Positions 37,137 to 47,619 of a DNA stretch of 64,000 nucleotides are shown piece after piece (position 1 is the first letter of the stretch; every line of letters begins with the position of its first letter). Both the position numbers and the translations under genes were made by a program. The DNA comes from Scatophagus argus. Lineage: Eukaryota > Chordata > Actinopteri > Scatophagidae. Below the pieces are notes generated by a model. That model saw nothing but the letters and a program-made list of their open reading frames with translations, was not told the origin of the DNA and made no database searches. The stretch covers positions 11,885,501 through 11,949,500 of the forward strand of contig NC_058496.1 in assembly GCF_020382885.2 (NCBI RefSeq), read 5' to 3'.

Positions 37137-37344
37137 ACTACATTTCCCAGAAGCACCTATGGCGGCTACGTACTCATATCCGCCTTTACGTGATGACGCA
37201 ATTTTTGCCTTGTTGGAAGGTGGTTTCGGGAGGAAGTGCTGTGACGGTTGACGGGCTAGCAGTGAAGAAACGCTGAGAGTAGAAAAACCCAAAGGCACCC
37301 GGACGCACTCACTCGAATGGTATTTTGTCTCCTGCCATTGAAAG
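37137..37344 (+). promoter_or_regulatory. creb3: creb3 promoter and non-coding exon 1
   Basis: actacatttcccagaagc at 37137-37154 matches the ZNF143/SBS consensus, and tatggcgg just after it matches YY1. Together they mark a typical TATA-less promoter. A donor GAAAG|GTAAGA lies at 37344/37345 and the next acceptor is TACAG at 38675. The 5' leader contains an ATG at 37317 (see findings). Confidence 0.6.
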
Positions 37345-38675
37345 GTAAGAAAATTAATGTCGACATTAACTGTGTTTAATGTTTGCCAGTGTGTTTAATG
37401 TCACTAGGGACCACGCCTTCTTGGCTTTATAAACAGTGAGAAGATGAGTAAGCGAACAATGGCTCATCGATGTTGCTCTTTATTAGCCGTGAGGACATTT
37501 CTTTCTGTCCGTCATTGGAGTATATGATGCAGGATTTAAATTAAGTGCTCATGAATCATATTGCTCCTATGCGTTCAATGCAACGTTAACTAGGTCAATT
37601 AGATGCTACAAGACAATACTCTTCATTGTGCCAGACAGCAAAGCCTACGGGCATCCGGGCTGCATCAGTGTTTTTTGTTTTTTTTCTTTTCACCTCCACA
37701 CACAGTGCATTGCAGAAATGGTCCTTTCCTGACATTTAATGCGGACTAAACATCGTATTTGTTTTGACACTTGATACTGTGTCCTGATCTCGTGACAAAG
37801 ACATGTGGGGGCGGGGTCCAGTATAAGGTGAGGTCATGATGGGTGATGATGCAATGATGCAATGTGAAGCTGTTCACATGGCTCTTAAGTAAACGTGGTA
37901 TTGTCCCATTGATGGAGACGTACTGTCTGTTGTACTTTAAGCCCCACCCTAAAAATTGTGGCTATCGAGGTCATTAAACTCCTTTTTAGTCAAAACAGTC
38001 ATTACGTGCATTTGCAGTCTACACATGGAGGTTACTTTAGTGTGTTTATGCAGGCTGCTCGGAACCACTAGTAGTGTTTACTTTTCATCTCTGTGCTGAC
38101 GATCACGAACAGTAATGATGTTGAAAAATGGAAATTCTGCCAGTAGCAGTTAGCAGCTAGCAGTTATTTTCATTTTTCATTAATCTGCCAATTATTTTCA
38201 CTATTGATCATTTAGTTTATGAAATGCCGCAGAATTGTCAGAAATGCTCATCATAGTTTTGAGAATCCCAAAATGTTAAATTCGAACATTCAAAACCTAA
38301 AGGCTGTTCTTTATTTATTTATTTTTCTTTCAGCAATTTGATTAGTCGACTAATCATTGCAGCTCTAAGTAAAATGTAAAGGTTTTTCTGGGTGTGATTT
38401 TTGAAACTATGACTTTTCATCACAACCTCAGAAAGTCTTTTTAATTGCTTGTTTTGTTTAATAGACAGTGCAGAATCCAAGGATATTAGAGAAAAGGCAG
38501 AAACAAGCATCAACAACCATTTATCTATTTAGCCAAATAAATGTCTTAGAAAATAAATCACATTTATCCTGGGGGGGATTTTGTTTTGCACAAAGAATAT
38601 CATAAAAGCACCATATTGTCGATAACATTGCTAACATATATTAAGCTTAATGTGAATGCTGTGTTGTTGCTACAG

Positions 38676-41600
38676 ATGTCATTCACTGATGACCTTCCTG
38701 ACATGGAGGGAGCAGACCTGTTAGGGTTGCTGTTCCACTGTGAAGAGGATGGGTCTACTCGGCCCCTCTTTCCTGATGAGAATGGCCTCATCGAATCCTG
38801 GCTGTCCGAACAGGATGTAAGACTTCATTCACAGAAAATAAATTTAAACTGTTGTTGTTAACATTTCTATTGAAGACAATATTCAACCATATTGTTGCCT
38901 TTATTTTTGAATGAGAACGGTCAGAATCCTGCTACTATTTTCAGAGTTTATGTAATCTTGATGTTGCTTTTGCTTGAAATTGGGTTGATTAACTAAGCGC
39001 AGTGGTAAATGTTCAGGGTTAGGACACAATAATTTCAACACCACAGAGCAGCTTAAAACACATGAGCCGAATTACTTCACTGCTATATGTTAATTCTTTT
39101 TATAACACAGGTTTTTTTTTCTCCCAGATGCTGACAGGCATGGATACTGAAGATTTTCTGTCCAGCCTGTTAGAGGGTGAGGACAACATGGAGGCTATCT
39201 GTCCCTCTCGTTCTCCTATGGGCAGCGACAGTGGTATATCTGACGACAGCAGCACTGGGGTTGGAAACCACAACCTTCTGGGATGCCCGAGTCCCCAGGG
39301 CAGTGACAGTGACAGTCCCAGTTACTCCCAGCCCAGTCCGGTGCACTCTGACCTTGCCCTGCCCCCCGAAGAGGTGCAGACAGAGAGCCTGGAGGCTTTA
39401 ACAGTCCAGGCTGATCACTGCTACTCTCTGCTGCAGAGCAGAGGCCAAGACATGGATGTCCTGCAGAGTGTGAGGGCAGAGAAGCCAGATACAGATGTCT
39501 TCATTGACCTGGGTATGTGTAATCCAAGAATTCTTTGCTTTTTTGTGACTTTTATAGCCTTAAATCCATGGAAAACCCATGGTTGTAGTGGACATTTTGT
39601 GGAAAGGACATAATGAAATGAGGCGCACTTAATTCTCTAGCAGATAAGAACTGCAGATTAAGTTCATTTGAGATGTCTTCCTCTTGTGTTAGATGACTTG
39701 GTGAGTGAGGCAATGGAAGAGGACATCACGACAGAGCTGCCCTGCACTTTGGCAATCGAAGATTCAACTGAACCCAACAAAACCAACCAGGTCAGTAGTT
39801 TTCTTTTTTCACACATTTGCTTGTTTCCTTGGTTAACCTGAAGAGTTTGCTTGAAGAAGACTGAAAGTTTCGGTTTGGTATACCTCATATGTTTGTGATA
39901 TGACTGGCGAGCTGCGTATCCAGTTTATGTTTCACTGTGCAATCACAAATGCGGCAGGTGAATAAACATCTTTTTCTTTTCTTCCTCCAGTTCCAGTTCA
40001 AAGAGATTGTCCTCACTGAGGAGGAGAAGCGGCTTTTGTCAAAAGAGGGAGCAACTATCCCCACACACATGCCTCTCACAAAGGTATTTGTTGATGAAAA
40101 ATGTTTATTTACTTTGATTGATGATTTTGTCAGGAGCTTCCAGTTCTTGATGATGTTTATGTTATAATGAGCATAATCAGAGGTACATCAGAACTTTTGT
40201 TGTTCGTTTTTGTTGCAATTATTGTACAGAAATCCTAAACAGTGTAATGATTTTATTGTTTAGCCATATGGGAATGTTTTTGTTAAAGCCCTGATCTTGC
40301 TTGATGAATATTCAAATTGATTTTCTGTTTGATTTTTCTGCGGCAAAGCTACTGTGGGCTGTTATGCGCAGATCGTCTGGTGAAAGCCTCCTCTTTGTTT
40401 AACAGGCAGAGGAGAGGACACTGAAGAGGATCAGGAGGAAGATTCGCAACAAGCAGTCTGCTCAGGAGAGCCGCAAGAAGAAGAAGGTGTATGTTGATGG
40501 ACTGGAAAACAGGTGAGATGAAGAGGTCGAGAATGAATTCCATCTGTTAAATTCTTGAAGAGAGATACAGACATCTCTACATCTGTTTGTGAGATAGCAG
40601 TCTTTCTTTATACGACTCTGCAGTGGTTGACGGGGTAGAGTAGCCAAAACTAAACTCAAGCTGGCTTCATCCAAGAGCACAATTAGTAAAATACACTCAG
40701 CATTTACATGCTGTTAGCTTGACTATTTACAGGAGGAGTAGTTTTGAAGCATGGCATACTTTGTGAAGTTGGGACTGGATCCTGCTGCGCTGCGTGCTGT
40801 CAGTTCGTCTGTAAATATTCAGTGACAGTGTGATTTGAAAGCCATACTTCTGTAGGCATTATGCTGGTGGCATGGATAAGCTAACAAATATTTTTGTGTC
40901 TGGAAAGGGTTTTATTGGTAGGCCCAGAAAAATCAATCATAGTCCAGCTGCGTAACTCTGCGAATGTTGGAAATGTTGTAATTTCACACAGCCCAAATGT
41001 TGAAATTTCCCACCATGTGGATGGATAAAGATGATAATTACTAAGTTCATCTCTACCACAGGGTTGCCATCTGTACTGCACACAACCTGGAGCTACAGAA
41101 GAAAGTCCAAATGCTTCAGAAACAGAACATGTAAGAACTTTCAGATATTGCTTCTGCATTAATATGTGATAAGTTGACATCACTTACTGGAAATCTGTCC
41201 TCTTGATTCTTACAGATCTTTGATAGAGCAGCTGAGGAAACTGCAGGCTATGGTGAAGATGTCCACCATGAAGGCCAGCACAACCAGCACTTGTGTTATG
41301 GTAAATTTGTTGACAAACATCTTATTCTCTCCTGATTATATTTCTCCTATCAGGTGTCAAGTTCTGTGTCACGCAGCAGTATTTTTTTTTTTCCATCACT
41401 CACTCTTTGGCTTTGTCCTCCAGGTGTTCCTGCTCTCTTTCTGTCTCATCATCTTCCCGTCAGTCAATCCATTTGGCAGAAACGCAGAACAGAAGGAGCT
41501 CTACACACCTTCCTCTAGTAAGTTACCTGTCAACCTTGCCAAACCATATCTGTTTGATACACTTACTTTAGGTTCTTTGTATAGTTCATAAAAGTTTGAC

Positions 41601-42153
41601 TTGTTATAGCCAACTGCATCTCATCACCTTAATAGATGTCCAAGTGAAAAGCTTCTCTGACCGCTAATGCAGTGCTGTTTTATTTATTTTATTTCTGCTG
41701 TTGTCATATTTCATGAATTTCTTGTCCAGCAGTGTGGCTTTGTTGCTTAGCTTTCACTATTTGTTCATTATTGCAGTCATTTCCCGGACCTTGCGCTCTG
41801 TGCCGCTAGAAAGCGCTGATGCCGTCTCCTACCTTGAGTCTGACGAGGACGAGATTGTGTTAGTGCCCCAAGCAAAGCTGGATAACACTGAAGCCATCTT
41901 CGCCAGTGGTCAGAAGAATCACACCCCCGACTACCAGAGGGTGGAGCAGCCTGACTCGGAAACTGGAGTCAACAGCAACTCCTCGGCGGACTTCCCCAGT
42001 CCCACTCAGCCTAAGGAGATGACACCGGGGCCAGCTGGGCCCTTACAGGAAGCGTCCGCTGTGGCATATGAGGTCACAGGATCCAAGGATAACTGGATAG
42101 ACCGGAACCCTCCGTCTGTCATATTGCAACAGCACCGCTCAGATGAGATGTAG
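38676..42153 (+). CDS. creb3: CREB3/Luman-type membrane-bound bZIP transcription factor
   Basis: ER-resident factor that is cleaved in the Golgi to release an active N-terminal part. Exons: 38676-38816, 39128-39512, 39693-39790, 39991-40083, 40406-40512, 41062-41130, 41216-41300, 41424-41517, 41777-42153; 1449 nt, 482 residues. The N-terminus is acidic ([17 protein letters not shown]), followed by [15 protein letters not shown] at residues 143-146 fits the HCFC1-binding motif of Luman. The bZIP basic region is [13 protein letters not shown] at 254-266, with a leucine zipper from 272 to 307. The membrane span covers 324-340, followed by the S1P-type site RTLR at 361-364. The C-terminus contains PPSVILQ, as in CREB3. 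The family is certain. CREB3 is preferred over CREB3L3/L4 because of [21 protein letters not shown] and PPSVILQ, although SDSGIS and the DEM end recall CREB3L3/CREB3L4. Confidence 0.85.
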
Positions 42154-43349
42154 TAGGAAGATGTTGACAATACAACCAGCAGAGGGAGCCATATTCTTAA
42201 TGTTTTAGCTAGCAGAGGGAAGCTTAAGCTTACATGAGGAGGAAGGGATGATTCCAGTAATTATCAAGATATATGATCAGTCTTTCTGTCCCCCCCAACA
42301 GCCCTCTGATGTACTACTACCCCCTGAGGTACTACTATTATTACTTTATTTGCACTTTGTTCTTATTTTCTTGTTCCAGTGGACAAAGAAAGATTTCCAT
42401 ATCTTAGCAGTGCAAACTACCTGATAAATGGGACACTGATAATAAATATGCTTGCACTGCTGGAAGATGGATGCTATTTAGCACTGAGGGCTCTCATGGA
42501 GCTAATGACCAAATTTTGCAAATCTGTGGGCACCACTACAGGAAAATTTGTAACGGCAGTAAATTACTTCAGGGGAAGTATTACTTAATTGCATTATTGT
42601 TTATCGGCAAATTCTAGGGAATGAATTGTGTTACGTTAATCCCCCCCCAGTAAATTATTGTGAAAAAGTAGTCTATAGCAAACTAGCCAGAAACATCCAT
42701 TGCATCGTAGAAGATAGTCTGCTTGTTTCTCATAAAGCTTGAACAAAGTGGTTGACCACCGTAACGCTTGAGCCATTGCAGGACATTTGGCCATTTAGAA
42801 GACTTGTAAAGTTTGTCAGTAATTCCCTTGTAACAAGGGTGTCCATCCTTCTTTTTAATTTTGGAATGCTTTGTTTTTACTTTGTACAGTAAGGCAAGAA
42901 AAAAAAGTCTGCAAAAAATATAGAACAAAACACAGTCGGTCATTGTTAATCAGCCACTGTCTACCCCTTAATCTCCAACTCCAACTATGACTTCAATGGA
43001 CAGCTCATGTGTGCACAGAGTAAGGGGTTTGATATATTTGCTCAGTAAATCGTGTTACAGGAAAATGTAACCAAAAATGTAATGACCTGTTTTGTCAGTG
43101 ATGCATTTTTGTTTTGTTTTTTTTGTGTATTTTTTATGTTACTGGTAGTAGTAAATGAGATCTAAATGGTATTGGAACTGCGTTTTGTTATAATCAACAG
43201 TCAATGAGAATTTAAATGTTGATCGTGTTGAACAAATGCACTGACGGACGACATAGTGCAAGAAGGGAATGTAAATACGCTTTAATGATTGTATGCTCTT
43301 CTGTACAGTTGAACTCATTATGTATAAGACATGTCTGGACCTCTATAAT

Positions 43350-43355
43350 AATAAA
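43350..43355 (+). terminator. creb3: poly(A) signal of creb3
   Basis: AATAAA about 1.2 kb after the stop, followed by gacttggttttgtttc. There is a second AATAAA near 43856. Confidence 0.65.
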
Positions 43356-43379
43356 CTTTTTATAAAATCAGAATGACTT

Positions 43380-45700
43380 GGTTTTGTTTCACAAAGGAAT
43401 AGAGGAATCAATTTTTCAACTTGAGGCCGTTGACAATACAATATCTACATTGGATTTAATTTTGTTTAAAATAACCCTTCTCCGTTTTCATAATCTTTGT
43501 TCATTCAAGACGGTCTTCTTTAACTGTCCTACAATGACAAAATGGTGCTCCTGTAGGACTTCTGGGACAAACAGTCTGGAACTATTTACCAAAGCTTCTA
43601 ACAACTACATTTTTTTTTTTTTTTTAGAAATTGTGTACTTCTCTTGGGGTCATGTAGGAAGACTGTTACCAATTTATCTTCCATTGGGATTTTCACAGCC
43701 AGTGTGGGGTTTCCCCTGTCCTCTTTGCCAAACAACTGCTTTCAGAGCTGTAAAAGCCACAAAAGCTTCCAGATATAACGGTAATGTTGTCAGACTTTAT
43801 CACAGAGTGCATTTACACTCATTTATGTAAATAATGTGAATTTACATGTGTGAATAATAAAGGATATTTTGAGGATCTTCTGGAGAGGGTGGGCATCTTC
43901 AGGTCATATTTACTGGACACATTCTTGCGCCGTGGCTGGCAAACAATATTTACCTGACTTGACAAGTAACCCCAGCTGTCGGGGAATAACAACATACAGG
44001 GACTGGCTGGTGACTCACAAGTGTGAGGTCGAAATCATGAGTCACGAGCTTATTCGACATGTTGAGACTCGTTGTGAATGAGGGGAAAGGTCAGCTTCTC
44101 TGACTGACCAGCAGGTGGCGGTGTTGGCCAATATTTCTGACACTGAGCGCTGAGCACTCCGTGCAGGGTGAGCAGCGGCTCCATAGATGATGTAGATTAG
44201 GTTAAAGGTCATCCTGTTATCATATAAGCATCTTCATTGGCATTCAAACAAATGTCAGAGTGATTTGTTATTTGACTCATCGCTTGACAAGAAAACAACC
44301 GTCAACAGCTTGTGTTTTCCCTGTAATTAGACTCTGTGGTGCCAATGCTGTGTGGTATCCTATTAAAAGTCTATTAGGGGTGCACATTTTCTTCATGATT
44401 GCTTTGCACGATTTTCAGTCTGTTGTAGCCTTGCCCACTCATGTCTAGTCTAAAATGCTTATTCTAGTCTGCAATAGACAGAAGTTTCAAGTTAAGACAA
44501 GACCAGACGACTGGTGTGTAAACATGCACATCTGTCTGAAAATGAATGAATGATGTTGAATGTAAACATATGCAGTCCCACTGATAAGATAAACTGGCCT
44601 GAAAGCTACCGGCTGCGGGAGGGGCCCAAGCGCATCTGTCCAGCATCTGCCCCACGGGTACTGAATGGAGTGGGGTAATTAACGCACGGAGGACGCAGGC
44701 GCGGACACACACACACACACGCACGCACGCGCGCACACACACATCCCCCAGCCTCCATGACGTGAGTATTGTTGTGACACTAAGTCGCCACGCGTCACAC
44801 TGGTTTCTTTTTAAATGGGCGAGGAAAACAAAAAACAAGACAAAAACTGGCGTGTGGCCACCACGAGCTGTTTTGACCTTTTTTGCTCCTAAACGCCACC
44901 AAGAAATCACGCCCTGCTCGGGTCAGATCTCGCTCAGTTCTGTAGCCCATCGGGCAGACTGTAAACACAGCAACACGTTGAGTAACACGCAGACGGGATG
45001 CGCGCATGTGCAGGTGTAGCATCAACAAGATGTTTATTAAGGCCAAGGAAGTGTTACGCTGCAGGGAAAGTTCGGATGGCCTATAAATAACATACCAGTG
45101 ATTCCCCACGCTGGGGAAATCCACTTCTTAGACGATTGTTCCAGAGTTTATCAGGGAATAGATTAATGTCATTACTCGTCCCACTGCTTTATTTTCACCC
45201 ACAGCAAAGGCTCAGCAATTTACCTTTTACTGATCTGCGTGCTCAGTTACATTGTCCCCTGCGAGGTGATTTGTCCTGCCCTCTGGTTTTATAACTGTCA
45301 TGAGGAAACATAACAATTATATAACATAACAAACACAAGGCAGACTTACTGGTATTCAGTAATGAAGTGGTAAATAAAACGGTGAATGACTTCCATCAGC
45401 GATATGAAAACAATCACTTTACTGAAAGGAGAAATAAAAGGATGCCAAAATTGTTTTCAAACGATCTCATAGTTTGTTCTTCAAACGCGTCTATTAGCCA
45501 TCACACATCATAAATTCAGGTCGTAAACACGTGCATTTGACATAATATAATATGTAATATATTGTATAATTCATGTGGTCAGCTGAAGCCACAGTGGGTT
45601 GAGACTCTGTTGTGTCAGTGGAGCTGTTTGCAGTGACTCTGAAAGGCTATCGTAAACAGGACTTTTAGTTTTTGCTCACTGTGGTGATGTTGGATGTTGA
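43380..45700. other. intergenic between creb3 and gadd45g
   Basis: No coding exon was recognised. CA repeats lie at 44705-44743 and a GT repeat at 45735-45753. ORFs over the CA repeat are Cys/Val low-complexity artefacts. Confidence 0.55.
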
Positions 45701-45782
45701 CAAGGTAAGAAGGAATCGGTGGTGGGTGGACTGGTGTGTGTGTGTGTGTGTGTAGGGGGGTTCTTGAAAGGTTGTAATTTTG

Positions 45783-45960
45783 CCCCACGTGGGGTTGTCA
45801 ACATGGTCTGCGTAACTGCCCGGGGACTTTTGCTTTCCTCACCCATGATGCTCTGAGCCAATGGTAGGAGGCAGGAGCGGAAAAGACCGCCCCATTGCCG
45901 AGAAACTACGCTCATCTGCTATAAATCCTCCCACAGCCTGTTCGGAGCTCAGAATAACGC
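45783..45960 (+). promoter_or_regulatory. gadd45g: gadd45g promoter: E-box palindrome, CCAAT and TATA
   Basis: CCCCACGTGGGG at 45783-45794 is a perfect 12-bp palindrome with a CACGTG core. GGGGACTTTT near 45822 resembles a kappaB half-match. GAGCCAATGG lies near 45856, and TATAAAT at 45920-45926. Transcription should start near 45950, giving an ATG-free leader of about 80 nt. Confidence 0.7.
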
Positions 45961-46032
45961 AAGAGGCAAAGACGAGAACGACGCGGCTTTTTGTGCTCAC
46001 TGCAAAATCCCGATCGCGCTTGGATTATAACT

Positions 46033-46904
46033 ATGACTCTGGAAGAGATCCGCGGACAGGAGAACACGATGGAAAACGCAGACAGGTAAATATTCTTCAC
46101 ACTGATCCCCCACTGTTCTAGCTTCTGGGTTAATGCTTTATCTGTTTATCAAAATGCGCCCCGGTGTTCTGATGATGTGTGTTTTTCTTTGTCAAGGGTG
46201 CAAAGTGCAGGCGCAGCCCTGGAAGAGCTGCTGGTCGCTGCTAAGAAGCAGGACTACCTGACAGTTGGAGTTTATGAGTCTGCTAAAGTCATGAATGTGT
46301 AAGTATTGCAATTCGTGAAATGTTCAACTACAGTCACAATTCAAAAAGAATTGTATAAGCATAAGCATGAAAGAATATGTTCTGACCAGCTTTCTTGTCT
46401 TTTCCACAGTGACCCAGACAGCGTGGCGTTCTGCATCCTCGCCACTGATGAGGAATACAAGTGTGACATCGCTCTTCAGATCCACTTTACCCTCATCCAG
46501 GCTTTCTGCTTCGACAACGACATCAACGTGGTGCGCGTTAACGACATCGAGCGCCTGGCCGACCTCGTGGGTGCAGACGAGACCGGCGAGCCCAAGGACG
46601 CGCACTGCATACTTGTCACGGTACGTTCCCGGGAGCACCCACTCAGTCAGCCACGACAGCCAGTGAATCATGCATGCATCACCGTCTGAATTTTCTGCAC
46701 ACGTTGCCCAGGAATCCTACTGCAGTGTCTGCACATTCTGTATTTGTGGCAGGCGATCTGACTCTAAATATCTCTTTATTTTCATTGCAGAGCCCCAGTG
46801 CAAACCCATGGAAAGACCCTGCTCTGGACAAGCTGAGTCTGTTCTGCGAGGAGAGCCGCAGTGTGTACGACTGGGTGCCTACCATCACACTGCCAGAGCG
46901 CTGA
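46033..46904 (+). CDS. gadd45g: growth arrest and DNA-damage-inducible protein 45 gamma
   Basis: Small acidic stress sensor of the L7Ae/L30e fold that binds MTK1/MEKK4, PCNA, p21 and CDK1 in the known family. Exons: 46033-46085, 46197-46298, 46410-46620, 46791-46904; 480 nt, 159 residues, the same as human GADD45G. It starts [10 protein letters not shown]. Conserved blocks are [53 protein letters not shown] and [12 protein letters not shown]. The end ([20 protein letters not shown], then [11 protein letters not shown]) fits gamma better than beta (WVPYISLQER) or alpha. The four-exon layout with a 102-nt second exon is the family standard. Which teleost copy (ga or gb) is not decided. Confidence 0.93.
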
Positions 46905-47591
46905 ACTCACATTCCATTAAGAGTGCTTCACTCATGAAGATGATGAAGATGATGAAAAGAAAGTCAAGGAGCTGAGCTTCAGCTGGGGGTGCCAAGCCTT
47001 TCTGCTTCACTTGTCTGGATTAAGAGTCCTTGGCTGTAACCCCCTGCGAGAGCACAACCTTTCGGTGCATTCTGGGTCAGCACGTTGGTTCTGGATTACC
47101 CAGAGGAAGGGTTCCGGTTCAGAGGTCAAGTGTGGACTGGGCCGTGTGTAGGTGAAGTGGACAGAAAGCCTTATGGACACAGAGAAGGATTTTGGACTGC
47201 ACTGCGTAGTGCATGAAAAGATGCTAGGTTTTGACCCAGTTACTGCCCTAGATAAAAGGCAATGGAGAACTGAGCAGAGAAGGTCACGGAGATGGAGAGT
47301 GTGCAAGAAATGGACTTATGAAAGTGCAGAGGCTGGACTGAATCTAATCAGATGGGAACAAGGAGCAGGTTGCTCCTGAAAAGGGTATCTGAAAATGCCT
47401 CAGTGGACTTTACTTTTCCAGTGCAGCTACCAGGAAGTTCTTGGAGTAAGCAGAGACTTTGCTTGCAAATCCTGATTCGAGCTGTGTCTGTAACCCTGAC
47501 ACATATTCATGGACTATTATTGTTGCTTTCAGATATGCAGAGAAAACAATGCAATATCCATCTGAATTGTATTCATTTTGAATGTTTTGTG

Positions 47592-47597
47592 AATAAA
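47592..47597 (+). terminator. gadd45g: poly(A) signal of gadd45g
   Basis: AATAAA about 690 nt after the stop, the first good signal, so the 3' UTR is about 46905-47615. Confidence 0.75.
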
Positions 47598-47619
47598 CAT
47601 TTGAAATCAAACTCATCCT

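Noticed and set aside
38676-42153. Assignment as creb3l3
   Set aside because: [21 protein letters not shown] and PPSVILQ fit CREB3 better, and chromosome 9 synteny with gadd45g agrees. Not fully excluded.
44464-44910. 148-codon minus ORF with Cys/Val repeats
   Set aside because: Its core is the CA/CG microsatellite at 44705-44743.
46033-46904. Assignment as gadd45b or gadd45a
   Set aside because: RGQE near the start and the WKDPAL, EESRSV and ITLPER blocks fit gamma; beta ends WVPYISLQER.
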